Assembly: GCF_020554845.1 (NCBI RefSeq) | Contig: NZ_JAJCIA010000013.1 | Coordinates: 1-64,000, forward strand | DNA length: 64,000 nt | Reading direction: 5' to 3' | Origin: Blautia faecis | GTDB lineage: Bacteria > Bacillota > Clostridia > Lachnospirales > Lachnospiraceae | Shown here: positions 17,577-26,572 of the stretch, one piece after another | Layout: each line of letters starts with the position of its first letter | Position numbering within the stretch: position 1 is the first letter of the stretch | The notes under the pieces: model-generated | Told to the model about the DNA's origin: nothing | Seen by the model: the letters and a program-made list of their open reading frames with translations, nothing else | Database searches by the model: none | Position numbers and translations under genes: made by a program

Positions 17577-18284
17577 ATGATAAAGAAAGATTTTGGATCC
17601 ATTATTGCTAATAAAAGAAAAGACCGAAAACTGTCTCAACCACAACTGGCAGCTCTTCTGTGTGAAAGAGGCTTAGATGTAAAAGCTCATTCTATCAGTA
17701 AATGGGAAAAAAATGTAAACCTGCCAAATGTTTTACAATTTTTTGCCCTCTGTGAGATTCTTGAGATTTCCGATATAAATAGAACATTCCAGATTGGAAC
17801 GGATGAGAAACTTTTCTCCAAATTAAATGACGAAGGACAAGCCAAAGTTCTTGACTACATGAACCTATTAATGAAAAGTGGGGAATACATTCGAGAAGAA
17901 CCAATCATTTATCAATTTCCACGAAGAACTCTCAGTCTCTATGATCTCCCGGTTTCAGCTGGAACAGGACAATTCCTTGATTCCGACCGTTTTTCCGAAA
18001 TTGAAGTTGGTGATGAAGTATCTTCCAGTGCTGACTTCGGTGTCCGGGTATGTGGTGACAGCATGGAGCCTCTCTATCTGGATGGACAGATCATCTGGAT
18101 TCATAAACAAGAAACACTTGAAGAAGGAGAAATCGGTGTCTTCTTCCTTGATGGTGATGCTTATGTAAAGAAATATCATCAATCCGATTCCGGTATTCAG
18201 CTTATTTCTCTAAATAAAAAATATGCCCCTATCCAAGTCACTTCCGGATCCATCTTAAAAACTTTTGGAAAAGTAGTTGGCTAA
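17577..18284 (+). CDS. LexA/CI-like repressor with S24 peptidase domain
   Basis: The start at 17577 gives GGAGG a workable spacing; an ATG one codon earlier is also possible. The N-terminal HTH_3 domain (about 8-65) contains LSQPQLAALL and AHSISKWEKN. The C-terminal S24 domain has the AG cleavage-site context PVSAGTG (near 128), the serine in GDSMEP (near 160) and the lysine in YVKKYH (near 200). Such repressors cut themselves on RecA filaments. It sits divergent from the SOS polymerase around a LexA box, so it likely controls the polymerase and perhaps the island. Standard LexA has a winged HTH of another type, so this is a phage-CI-like version. Confidence 0.85.
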   Translation: MIKKDFGSIIANKRKDRKLSQPQLAALLCERGLDVKAHSISKWEKNVNLPNVLQFFALCEILEISDINRTFQIGTDEKLFSKLNDEGQAKVLDYMNLLMKSGEYIREEPIIYQFPRRTLSLYDLPVSAGTGQFLDSDRFSEIEVGDEVSSSADFGVRVCGDSMEPLYLDGQIIWIHKQETLEEGEIGVFFLDGDAYVKKYHQSDSGIQLISLNKKYAPIQVTSGSILKTFGKVVG

Positions 18285-18297
18285 TTTTAAAAGGCTG

Positions 18298-18450
18298 ATG
18301 GTTCAGAACGAGGACCTGGATTATTTCGGACTCTGCAGTTCATTGAATGCGACTCCGGAACTAATGAGCTTTAAATTATACAGCCTGACAAAACGAGGCC
18401 AGGCTTATCATATGCCGATGGAGATTCAGAGCAATTTCCTGGCGAAATAA
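18298..18450 (+). pseudogene. C-terminal fragment of an unrecognised protein
   Basis: A 50-codon frame (NEDLDYFGLCSSLNATPEL, ending in MEIQSNFLAK) has no start signals and reads like the tail of a larger conserved protein. It is followed by a strong terminator, as a gene end would be. Family not recognised; probably a relic left by a deletion. Confidence 0.4.
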
Positions 18451-18457
18451 AGTAAAT

Positions 18458-18500
18458 AAAGATCCTGTTCTATATATCATAGTATGAACAGGATCTTTTT
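18458..18500 (+). terminator. Strong intrinsic terminator
   Basis: AAAGATCCTGTTC and GAACAGGATCTTT pair perfectly over 13 bp and are followed by a T-tract on the plus strand. Confidence 0.85.
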
Positions 18501-18627
18501 ATAATGATTTATTTTCTATCTAAAATTTTATTAAACCGACTAAAGACTCCATAGTTTGTGTGTTTGACTTACTGTTTATATCTATCTTCTCCTAAATATT
18601 TTTCTAGTCATTGCAATATAAAATTGC

Positions 18628-19200
18628 TTATACAGTCTCTTCCTTAAGAGTCCTGGTATTCTGGATAATATACAGAGCGACCGATATGACCATCATTATA
18701 GCGCACAAACCAATCAACAGATCTGATACCATCGGTGTAATGTGGAACCATATAATATGCACCGCTGCAGTTCCATATAATAAAAAGGTTACTATCTTTC
18801 CATGCCAGTCTGCACCATGTACTTTTCCTGTCTTTCGTATCACAAGACATCCACTGACTACCATATACAGCTCCTTACCTGCCATTATTACGATTAAAAG
18901 AAGCACATGCGGAAAACGAGTAAACAGACAGATTAACATCGCTGCCTGTGTCAGCTTATCAGCCACCGGATCAAGTATTTTTCCTAAATTACTAATCCTA
19001 TGGAATCTTCTTGCGATATATCCATCAGCAAGATCCGTAAGACCAGACAGCAATAAGATTTCACCAGCTAACAGAGGATTTTTCTTTACACAATAACTCC
19101 ATATAATTACCGGAATCAGACAAAGCCGAAAAAAAGAAAGAAGATTAGGAACCGTAATAATTCTATTCAAATTTTCTTCCTGATTCACTTCACTCTGCAT
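18628..19200 (-). CDS. CDP-alcohol phosphatidyltransferase (PgsA-like)
   Basis: This 190-residue integral membrane enzyme has the family signature DLADGYIARR, then G at spacing 8 and DPVAD (about residues 56-80), i.e. D-x2-D-G-x2-A-R-x8-G-x3-D-x3-D, complete. About six hydrophobic segments fit the fold. It would transfer a phosphatidyl group from CDP-diacylglycerol to an alcohol, glycerol-3-phosphate being the usual substrate of this size class. Its start overlaps the end of the FUSC gene by 11 bp, so it is the last gene of a minus-strand operon with two cardiolipin-synthase-like genes further upstream. The host should have its own PgsA, so this is an extra, mobile copy. Confidence 0.85.
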   Translation of the reverse strand: MQSEVNQEENLNRIITVPNLLSFFRLCLIPVIIWSYCVKKNPLLAGEILLLSGLTDLADGYIARRFHRISNLGKILDPVADKLTQAAMLICLFTRFPHVLLLIVIMAGKELYMVVSGCLVIRKTGKVHGADWHGKIVTFLLYGTAAVHIIWFHITPMVSDLLIGLCAIMMVISVALYIIQNTRTLKEETV

Positions 19201-20254
19201 GTACGGTCACCTCACTTTCCTTTTTTTTAGACATAAACCAATAAAATATAACACAAAATGCTAAAGCAAACACAACACCAAAAACATTTTGAATCACTCT
19301 AAGACTAACCGCTCCTTGTAGTCCATAAGTCTCTGCAGCAATGGCTAAAGCACCAAATGTGTTAAATACTGCCTGCCAGCCATATTGTGCTGAAAATCCT
19401 ACACCGATTCCACCAAGAATTCCTATATATGTATAGATTGACGAAGGAAGCAGAAAATATAATACTGTAAAACATATAACACCTGCAATATTTCCGACAA
19501 TCCTTTTACGGACTCTGTAGTGCATATCTTCCATAAACGGCAAAATCGCGGACATGGCCGCAATACCAGCCCACATTGCACGTGGCATATTACAAAGTTC
19601 TGCAATGCAAAGGACAATCGGTACGCATAAAATCTGACATATCTGCCATTTTGTTCTGGAAGAAGTGATATCAAATTCTTGTATCAGATCTTTCAGATTT
19701 CTTTTATAAGTTCTGTTTTTATGATTTCGATAAAATACGAAGCAGGTAAGTGCTGCACCTAAAGCCATCCCGACTAATCGCATCTGATAGCTTTTTCCCG
19801 TAACATCATAACCATATAGCAGCAGATACCCAAGAACCAATGTAGATTGATTAAACATGAATGGATTATGGCATCCGAACAGAATCAACACAGCCAGTGC
19901 CGCAATATTTAACAGCATTCCCAATACCGGTGAAAACTGATTTGCTAAATGCGGACATACAGTCATAATTACAAAGAACAAAGCCAAAAGCATCGTAGAT
20001 TGTCCGGTGTGGATCCCCAGATCCGCATTTCTAAACACCATGAGACATAATAAGACTACTACACCTACAATGCTGTTCTCATTTCCAAATAGGATGCTGA
20101 AAATACTAACAAAGAAAAAACAAAATGCCAATGTAAGAGCTATCTTCACCAGATATACCCACATATGATATAATTTTTCTTTTAGTGTTTCACTCTTTTT
20201 CAACAGGTTTTTAGAACCTGCCTGATTTAACTGCAACTCCTGATAAAATGTCAT
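19190..20254 (-). CDS. FUSC-family membrane protein (aromatic-acid-exporter type)
   Basis: This 354-residue protein has two hydrophobic blocks: about residues 33-165 and 195-345, each with five or six helices, joined by a basic cytoplasmic linker (YRNHKNRTYKRNLKDL). The second block carries the FUSC pattern (CNMPRAMWAGIAAMSAILPF, then RKRIVGNIAGV). The family includes AaeB-type exporters and fusaric-acid-resistance proteins; the substrate here is unknown. Good GGAGG start signal. It lies between the histidine kinase and the phosphatidyltransferase in one operon, suggesting a role in envelope stress or export controlled by the two-component system. Confidence 0.75.
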   Translation of the reverse strand: MTFYQELQLNQAGSKNLLKKSETLKEKLYHMWVYLVKIALTLAFCFFFVSIFSILFGNENSIVGVVVLLCLMVFRNADLGIHTGQSTMLLALFFVIMTVCPHLANQFSPVLGMLLNIAALAVLILFGCHNPFMFNQSTLVLGYLLLYGYDVTGKSYQMRLVGMALGAALTCFVFYRNHKNRTYKRNLKDLIQEFDITSSRTKWQICQILCVPIVLCIAELCNMPRAMWAGIAAMSAILPFMEDMHYRVRKRIVGNIAGVICFTVLYFLLPSSIYTYIGILGGIGVGFSAQYGWQAVFNTFGALAIAAETYGLQGAVSLRVIQNVFGVVFALAFCVIFYWFMSKKKESEVTVHAE

Positions 20255-20287
20255 ATAAATCCTCCCATCTTCTAATTTATCTTAAAA

Positions 20288-21331
20288 CTATATAATCTCA
20301 TCTTTCTGCTTTGGCAGCTCTATAACAAATCTGCATCCACCATATTCACGGTTTTCTGCTTTGATTGTTCCTCCGGCACTATCTACAATCCGTTTTACAA
20401 GTGCAAGACCTAGGCCATTTCCTTCTGCTTTATGAGATCCATCTACCTGATAGAACTTGTCAAATATTCTGGTTTTTACATCATCCTCTATTCCTGGTCC
20501 TTCATCTTCCAGAATGAACTTAACAGAATCCTGTTCTTGTTTCAGAAACATCGTAATTGTCCCCTTTGAAGGGCTGAACTTAATCGCATTATCTAAAAGA
20601 TTTATCCAGATATGCATAAAAAGTCCTTCATTCCCAGTATATTTAACTTCCTCCAATTCTACCTGAAAACCAATTTCTTTTTCTGTCCATTTTGTTTCCA
20701 ATGAAAGAAATGCCTGGCGGATCTGTTCATCCAGACGATATTCTGTTTTTTTCATTGGTATATTCTGATTCTCTAACTTGGATAACAGCAAAATATTACC
20801 AACCAATCCGGAAAGCCTTTGGGTGTTAAATAAGATTTTTTCTACATATTCCTCTTGATCCGAAGACAGTTCTTCTCCCTGAAGCAGCATTGTATATCCT
20901 TCAATGGCATTAATCGGGGTCTTAAACTCATGAGAAACATTAGATACAAAATCCATCTGCAGCACCTCTGTTGCACGAAGTTCTTTTGTCATAACGTTAA
21001 AACTTTGATAAGATTCTCCAACTTCTGCTATACGGCTGTTCGTTTCCAAATGCTGTTCAAAATCTCCCTGAGAAACTTCCTTCATTGCTTTACTAAGCCT
21101 AGTAATTGGTTCCAGTAACTTTGCATTGATAAAGGAAGTGATCAGCCCTGCAATCAATGTATTGAAAATCAAAAGCCAGCCAAGCACAGGTATGCTGCCC
21201 GGCAGATTAAAAAAATGATTCAAAAAAGCAAATAATAAAGCAGATATGACTGTTGAAAATACAAGTGCCAGCCAGATTGCACCAGTCAGACAGGATCGGA
21301 TCCGCAATCCTTTTTCTTTCTTTTGTTCCAT
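20288..21331 (-). CDS. Sensor histidine kinase
   Basis: This 347-residue kinase has two transmembrane helices (about 16-36 and 46-66) with almost no extracellular loop, then a HAMP domain (about 68-120), the phosphoacceptor box SHEFKTP (near 134), N box NLLDNAIKFS (near 247), and G boxes EDEGPGIED and GNGLGLAL. The very short outer loop resembles intramembrane-sensing kinases that respond to envelope damage. Its ATG overlaps the regulator stop (TAATG), so they form a coupled pair. Confidence 0.9.
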   Translation of the reverse strand: MEQKKEKGLRIRSCLTGAIWLALVFSTVISALLFAFLNHFFNLPGSIPVLGWLLIFNTLIAGLITSFINAKLLEPITRLSKAMKEVSQGDFEQHLETNSRIAEVGESYQSFNVMTKELRATEVLQMDFVSNVSHEFKTPINAIEGYTMLLQGEELSSDQEEYVEKILFNTQRLSGLVGNILLLSKLENQNIPMKKTEYRLDEQIRQAFLSLETKWTEKEIGFQVELEEVKYTGNEGLFMHIWINLLDNAIKFSPSKGTITMFLKQEQDSVKFILEDEGPGIEDDVKTRIFDKFYQVDGSHKAEGNGLGLALVKRIVDSAGGTIKAENREYGGCRFVIELPKQKDEII

Positions 21332-22002
21332 TATTTTTTCACCACCTTGTATCCAATTCCACGCATTGTTACGATTTCAAAATCAGGGTTATCTTTAAAA
21401 CGCTCTCTGATTCTTCCTATATGTACCTCTATCGTATGTGGGTCTGCCTCCGTCTCGTATCCCCATACTTCATCCATCAACTGTTGTTTTGTAAATGTTC
21501 TGCCTGGCGAAGCTGCAAGCTTATATAAAAGCAGGAATTCTTTTTTAGGCAAAACAAGACTTTCCTTATCAGTTGTAACCGTCATTGCATCATAATCAAA
21601 CTCTGTTGAACCGATCACAATTTTGTGTTCATTCAGTATCTGTGCACGGCGAAGCAATGCTCCGACTCTTAAAACCATTTCATTCACATTTACCGGTTTT
21701 ACCATATAATCGTCACTTCCCGAAAGAAATCCCTGGCGCATATCATCAAAGGAACCTTTCGCAGTGATCATAAGCACTGGTATCTGATATCCTGCTGAAC
21801 GGAGTTCTGACACCAGTTCATAGCCATCCATAACCGGCATCATAATATCAGAAATGATCAGATCAATATATGCCTTATCCAATACTTCTAATGCCTGTGC
21901 TCCATCCGATGCACTTTTGACTTGATATCCATTCTTCTCAAGCACTTTTTGGAATAGCTGGCTTAATTCTTTATCATCTTCTACAATCAATATTTGAAAC
22001 AC
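21331..22002 (-). CDS. OmpR-family response regulator
   Basis: I choose the GTG start at 22002 because AAGGAGGAAGG stands 5-11 nt upstream; a longer frame has no start signal. The 223-residue product has a receiver domain with acidic pocket EDD (near 8), phospho-acceptor D in LIISDIMMPVMDG (near 52) and K in ITAKGS (near 103), and a winged-helix DNA-binding domain (about 125-222) ending in IGRIRERF and MRGIGYKV. It follows the phospholipase-D gene with a 17-bp gap and precedes its kinase. Likely controls its own operon. Confidence 0.92.
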   Translation of the reverse strand: MFQILIVEDDKELSQLFQKVLEKNGYQVKSASDGAQALEVLDKAYIDLIISDIMMPVMDGYELVSELRSAGYQIPVLMITAKGSFDDMRQGFLSGSDDYMVKPVNVNEMVLRVGALLRRAQILNEHKIVIGSTEFDYDAMTVTTDKESLVLPKKEFLLLYKLAASPGRTFTKQQLMDEVWGYETEADPHTIEVHIGRIRERFKDNPDFEIVTMRGIGYKVVKK

Positions 22003-22019
22003 GTTTTCCTTCCTCCTTA

Positions 22020-23453
22020 TTAAAACAGATACCTTGCCCATCCAAGCAGATGCTGTACCAAAAATATTTTTCTCTGACGTTTCTTTGTTAATTCGATTGG
22101 CTCTACATGATATGGATCATTATAAGTTCCGCCTTCTAATATCTGGCGGGACACTTTTTCATATTCCATCATGCCCTCTTCCAACTGTTTATTAATATCT
22201 TTACTGCGAATTACAAGCATCAGTTCCGTATCCAGATATGCACTTCTCATGTCCATATTAAAGGAACCGATTACAGACAGATCATCGTCAATCAGAATAC
22301 TTTTTCCGTGGTATGAATAACCGCCTTCATATTCCCAGATATTAATTCCTGTACTTAATATTCTATTTCTGTTTTTCGCATAATCGGCAGCCCCAAATGG
22401 ATTCCCATTATTCGCAACTGAATTTGTCATGATAGAAAAATCTGAAACGTTCTCTGCAATCTCCTCCCATGTATTATACATCATATCATTGCAGATAATA
22501 TATGGCGTGTGGATCTTCACACGATTTTTTGCATTTTTCATCAATTCTCCCAACTGATACCACACTACTGGTTCTTTGGAACCTGTGTGAATAGGATTTG
22601 ACACTAATGTAATCTTTTCTGTCTCAAAAGTTTCGTCCGTATAATCGGTCTCGCAGATTCTTTCCTTATTCTCTTCAAAATATTTCTGATAGCTGTTCTG
22701 CAGCTCTAAAACTGCGTTCTTTACAGATTTTCTATTTGCCAGTTTTTTATTGTTATGAAAATAACCACTGTCTTCCTGATTCCATATGGTTTCAAAATAC
22801 TCTGACAACTGGTTAACTGAATTTTCTTTCTCAGGTTCATCGCAAACCACTAACACGTCTCTGTCATAGTTCTTATGTCCCGGAAAATCACCCAGGAAAT
22901 AATTGTATGTATTTCTTCCCCCAAGAATATATCTCTTTCCATCTGCAATCAAATATTTATCATGCATTCTACCCATCATTTTCCACGGTTTCAACGGATT
23001 GGCCTTATTATACAGTTTAATTTCAACATTCTCATGGGAAGATAATCCATAGAAATACGGATTTCCTTCCATATCAATCCAGCTCTCCATTCCATCTACT
23101 AACAGACGAATATGTACCCCTCTGTCTGCCGCATCATGCAGTGCTCCTAAAATCAATTTTCCACTTTCATCGGATTGAAATGCAAAAGTAGAAAGAATAA
23201 TTTCCTTTTTTGCATTCTTGATCAAACGCACTCTTTGTAAAAGCGCTTCTGGATTCTTTTCTATGATTACTGCCCGTTCTGTATTTTCACTGCATTCGTT
23301 CCATGACTCATTTTTTGTTTCTTTTTTGGTTGTATTGGACACTTCCGGCTGCTTTTTATATGCAACGCAGATTCCGAGCAATTCATAAAAAGCCACACAT
23401 AAAAAAATTGCCAGTATAACAAGAAGGATTTTACATATTTTATGCTTTTTCAT
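22020..23453 (-). CDS. Membrane-anchored phospholipase-D/cardiolipin-synthase-like protein
   Basis: This 477-residue protein has an N-terminal signal-anchor (about 7-27) and two PLD (HKD) motifs, MHDKYLIADGKRYILGG near 165 and YHGKSILIDDDLSVIGSFN near 395, both with the full H-x-K-x4-D pattern. It lacks the two-helix N terminus of ordinary cardiolipin synthases, so its active domain should face outside. It could make or cleave cardiolipin-type lipids. It heads the kinase/regulator/FUSC/PgsA-like operon and lies next to a second PLD enzyme. Confidence 0.82.
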   Translation of the reverse strand: MKKHKICKILLVILAIFLCVAFYELLGICVAYKKQPEVSNTTKKETKNESWNECSENTERAVIIEKNPEALLQRVRLIKNAKKEIILSTFAFQSDESGKLILGALHDAADRGVHIRLLVDGMESWIDMEGNPYFYGLSSHENVEIKLYNKANPLKPWKMMGRMHDKYLIADGKRYILGGRNTYNYFLGDFPGHKNYDRDVLVVCDEPEKENSVNQLSEYFETIWNQEDSGYFHNNKKLANRKSVKNAVLELQNSYQKYFEENKERICETDYTDETFETEKITLVSNPIHTGSKEPVVWYQLGELMKNAKNRVKIHTPYIICNDMMYNTWEEIAENVSDFSIMTNSVANNGNPFGAADYAKNRNRILSTGINIWEYEGGYSYHGKSILIDDDLSVIGSFNMDMRSAYLDTELMLVIRSKDINKQLEEGMMEYEKVSRQILEGGTYNDPYHVEPIELTKKRQRKIFLVQHLLGWARYLF

Positions 23454-23585
23454 TGTACATCACCTGATTCCTTTTTATTTCATACTTATACAATACAAAG
23501 TCAATCTCAATTTAACCTCAACAAGGTTTGTTTTTTTCATCCATGCAAAATCTTCTTTGTACAACAGACTGTTAGATATAGCAAA

Positions 23586-23641
23586 AACGGCCTTTCAAAA
23601 ACAGTTAACTTCTAAATCAACTGTTTTTTGAAAGGTCGTTT
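23586..23641 (-). terminator. Long hairpin between the two PLD genes
   Basis: The arms are about 23 bases long (AACGGCCTTTCAAAAACAG with its near-perfect complement). A T-tract follows on the minus strand, so it should end the cardiolipin-synthase transcript. Confidence 0.75.
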
Positions 23642-23651
23642 CATCAGATTC

Positions 23652-25211
23652 TTATAGCAATCCAGCAAATAATCTCATAAATAATTGTCCCAGTCGCAAA
23701 TATGCACTTCGTCCGGTTTGATATTGGTCTGTCACATCACGACATTCTCCCATCGTTCTTATCAGATCATTTTTTATTTCCACAACTGCCTGGCAATCTG
23801 CCATAAAACAGCCGTTTTCAAAATGGTGATATAAACTTCGATAATCCAGATTAATTGTTCCACAAGTTGCCATACAGTCATCTGCCACACTCATTTTTGC
23901 ATGACAGAAACCAGGAGTCCACTCATAAACACGAACACCATGTTTAACTAATCCATGGTAAAAAGAACGAGTTATATTATAAATGAATTTTTTATCAGGG
24001 ATACCAGGTGTGATAATTCTTACGTCTACCCCTCGCTTAGCAGCCAGACATAACGCATGCGTCATTTCATCTGTTATGATTAGATATGGAGTCATAAACC
24101 AACAATATTTTTCAGCTTTATTTATCATACTGATATAAACTTCTTCTCCTACTTGTTCATTATCCATAGGGCTGTCTGCATAAGGTTGAACAAACCCAGT
24201 TTGCTGTGCCGCATAATCATAGTGGAAAAGGTATTTACTAAAATCAGAATCATTAGCAGCCTTATCACTTACTGCATTCCACATTTCCAAAAATGTCACC
24301 GTAAGCGACTGAACAGCATCTCCTTCTAAACGAATACCTGTATCTTTCCACTGTCCATACGGGTGTGTGTAATTAAAATATTCGTTTGCTAGATTATATC
24401 CACCTGTAAATCCGACTTTTCCATCAATAACTGTTATTTTTCTATGATCACGATTGTTCAAAAACAGATTTAAACCTGGCACAAACGGATTGAATACACG
24501 GCAATGAATTCCTATTGCCTCCATCTTTTTCACAAAATCTGTGTTAATAAAGCCTATAGAACCCATATCATCGTAGAATACTCTAACTTCCACACCTGCT
24601 TTTACTCGCTCTTCCAGAACATCTTGAATCTTATGCCATGCTTCAGCGTCTTCTATCGCATGATATTCCATAAAGATAAACTTCTGTGCTTTCTCCAAAT
24701 CCTTAAGCTGTGCCTCTAATCCTTTCACTGCTTCATCAAAATACACAATATCCGTATTCTGATAGATTGGATACTGCGAATTTCTTTGTATGTAACTTGC
24801 TATATTTCCTGCTTTCGGAATTGTTTCTTTTATTCTGCTCAAACACTCCTGACTGTCCGGAAGCATTGGTAACAATTTGCTATCAATTTCTGCATATCGC
24901 TCACGCATTTTATGTGTGCCACCATTCAAACCAATCAACAAATACAGGCCTACACCCATAATTGGGAAGATTAGAATTAAGATGACCCAAGGCATTTTCA
25001 TAGAAGAGGTCTTATCTGATGCGTACAATCCCAAAACCAAGATTCCACTCAAAATCCTTGTAAATAAATTTATAATTTCTGCATATTCATTCAAGCGTGT
25101 TACGATAGTAATAATAAAAATCACTTCCAGAAGAATGCAGACTATGGAAAAACACAGCCGTTTTACCCCATTTTTTGTTTTTGCTTTGCCCTCTAAAGTA
25201 TCTTGTTTCAT
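23652..25211 (-). CDS. cls: Cardiolipin synthase
   Basis: This 519-residue enzyme has the classic ClsA layout. Two to three N-terminal hydrophobic segments (about 17-90) precede two PLD motifs, NRDHRKITVIDGKVGFTGG near 252 (H-x-K-x4-D) and FCHAKMSVADDCMATCGTIN near 437. It would condense two phosphatidylglycerols to cardiolipin plus glycerol. The GGAAGGCGG start signal is clear. It is separated from the downstream PLD gene by a terminator but belongs to the same lipid-related cluster. As an extra copy on a mobile island it may change membrane charge; altered cardiolipin synthesis is known to affect lipopeptide and cationic-peptide tolerance in Firmicutes, but that is not shown here. Confidence 0.9.
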   Translation of the reverse strand: MKQDTLEGKAKTKNGVKRLCFSIVCILLEVIFIITIVTRLNEYAEIINLFTRILSGILVLGLYASDKTSSMKMPWVILILIFPIMGVGLYLLIGLNGGTHKMRERYAEIDSKLLPMLPDSQECLSRIKETIPKAGNIASYIQRNSQYPIYQNTDIVYFDEAVKGLEAQLKDLEKAQKFIFMEYHAIEDAEAWHKIQDVLEERVKAGVEVRVFYDDMGSIGFINTDFVKKMEAIGIHCRVFNPFVPGLNLFLNNRDHRKITVIDGKVGFTGGYNLANEYFNYTHPYGQWKDTGIRLEGDAVQSLTVTFLEMWNAVSDKAANDSDFSKYLFHYDYAAQQTGFVQPYADSPMDNEQVGEEVYISMINKAEKYCWFMTPYLIITDEMTHALCLAAKRGVDVRIITPGIPDKKFIYNITRSFYHGLVKHGVRVYEWTPGFCHAKMSVADDCMATCGTINLDYRSLYHHFENGCFMADCQAVVEIKNDLIRTMGECRDVTDQYQTGRSAYLRLGQLFMRLFAGLL

Positions 25212-25246
25212 ATATATTCCGCCTTCCTACTTGCTCAGTTTTCTCC

Positions 25247-25927
25247 CTAAATTTCGTGGAACATACCAATTTTGTCTTTTATTCTCTGCATTTCATTATC
25301 TGCTTCAATGATAGCTCTTGCAGAATGAAGTAATTCTTCACTTATCTCATCATAGCCAGGCATTTCTTCAATTCCTTTTTTATAGCGAAGTTGATGTTCC
25401 AATGTTGCCCAGAAATCCATACCATTGGTTCGAATCTGTAATTCTACACGCATAGGTGTTTTACCCTTAGCAAAAAATACTGGTATTTCAACAATCATAT
25501 GATAGCTTCGATAACCATTCGATTTTGGATTTTTTATATAATCTTTTATTTCAATAACTTTAATATCATCCTGTTGGGTAATCAAATCTGATATCATATA
25601 AATATCGTCAATAAACGCACAAACTATTCGAACGCCTGCTACATCATTGAGATATGTCTGTATATTTTCTGTTGTAAATTCATATCCCATCTTCTGCAGT
25701 TTATTGTAAATACTATTGGGCTTCTTAATTCTTGTTTTTATAAAAGAAATAGGATTTCGATTGTTCTCAGCTGAAAATTCATCATCCAAAACCTCAAGTT
25801 TAGTTTGTATCTCCCGAATAGCACAACGATACATCATCATTAAATTATAAAATTTCGTAGCATTATTTAAAAACTGTAGTGATTCCGGACTGTTCATCCT
25901 GAGTTTTTTTACTTCATCTTTTGTCAT
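25247..25927 (-). CDS. Small alarmone synthetase (RelA/SpoT domain)
   Basis: This 226-residue single-domain (p)ppGpp synthetase is like YjbM/YwaC. Motifs are GYEFTTENIQTYLNDVAGVR (the D-x-A-G-R core, near 98), PKSNGYRSYHMIVEIP (ATP-binding, near 133), and VELQIRTNGMDFWATLEHQLRYK near 160. No hydrolase domain. Such enzymes are often induced by cell-wall stress. It lies 35 bp upstream of the cardiolipin synthase gene in the same direction, so it probably shares its transcript and ties alarmone production to the envelope module. Confidence 0.88.
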   Translation of the reverse strand: MTKDEVKKLRMNSPESLQFLNNATKFYNLMMMYRCAIREIQTKLEVLDDEFSAENNRNPISFIKTRIKKPNSIYNKLQKMGYEFTTENIQTYLNDVAGVRIVCAFIDDIYMISDLITQQDDIKVIEIKDYIKNPKSNGYRSYHMIVEIPVFFAKGKTPMRVELQIRTNGMDFWATLEHQLRYKKGIEEMPGYDEISEELLHSARAIIEADNEMQRIKDKIGMFHEI

Positions 25928-25940
25928 GGAACTTTCCTTT

Positions 25941-26150
25941 CTACCTCATAGCATCATAATACAAAGGATAATCTTCTGCAACATGAGCCATTCCAATAAT
26001 TGCATAATGATTTTTCATATCGCCAACATGGCGAAAATTAAACGCATAATTACGTGGTGTAATTACTATCTAATCACCATAAGAGAATTCATAATCGAGG
26101 GTTCGTCCAAAGTAAAAATCTTTTGTTTTATAAGTTGCTGCTGTACACAT
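25941..26150 (-). pseudogene. Bile salt hydrolase/penicillin V acylase N-terminal remnant
   Basis: A frame with a good start signal (TAGGAGG) begins Met-Cys-Thr, the Ntn-hydrolase signature where Cys2 is the nucleophile. It continues YKTKDFYFGRTLDYEF, which keeps the conserved Arg and Asp of choloylglycine hydrolases. Codon 27 is TAG; after it the same frame continues ITPRNYAFNFRHVGDM and AIIGMAHVAEDYPLYYDAM before it ends at 25941. Only about 70 of the usual 320 codons remain. It is therefore a dead fragment, directly upstream of the alarmone synthetase gene. Confidence 0.82.
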
Positions 26151-26225
26151 GATCGTTTATCCTCCTAAATAGATTGAAATATGTCAATGAGTTTTTTTCT
26201 TGAACAATATTATAGCACAATTCTT

Positions 26226-26426
26226 TTATTTTGTTCCAACTTCATACAGTGTTGGTGCCTGATGACTTATTTTTACTCCATTTTCATTTGCATCTTTAAG
26301 CAGATTCTTAACTTTTTCTCTTGAATCCTCCGGTACTTTCATGTATTCCCACATAAATGCTACCACATCGGCTGGTGTGTCTTTTTTAAGTGGTGGTAGC
26401 TGAATATAATCATTGTTTTCGCTCAT
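26226..26426 (-). CDS. Small acidic hypothetical protein, 66 aa
   Basis: The start at 26426 puts GGAGG 8 nt upstream; the earlier ATG is too close. The product has an N-terminal segment QLPPLKKDTPADVVAFMWEYM and a charged C-terminal helix. No known domain or membrane segment. Its length and start signal suggest a real gene of the island; function unknown. Confidence 0.5.
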   Translation of the reverse strand: MSENNDYIQLPPLKKDTPADVVAFMWEYMKVPEDSREKVKNLLKDANENGVKISHQAPTLYEVGTK

Positions 26427-26439
26427 TTTCATATCCTCC

Positions 26440-26572
26440 TCACGATATAATAAAATCAATAATACGTTCTCTTGTCATGTCCAGTACAGTATCTACGAAC
26501 ACTCCTGCAAATAGGATCAGATACAGAATAACACTCAGCGAAAACAGGAATGCAACCTGTACCCAATCATGG
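26440..26572 (-). pseudogene. C-terminal tail of a membrane protein
   Basis: A minus-strand frame without a start reads VAFLFSLSVILYLILFAG, one transmembrane helix, then DTVLDMTRERIIDF and a stop at 26440. It begins abruptly where the parB frame breaks, so it looks like the far side of a deletion. Confidence 0.5.
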
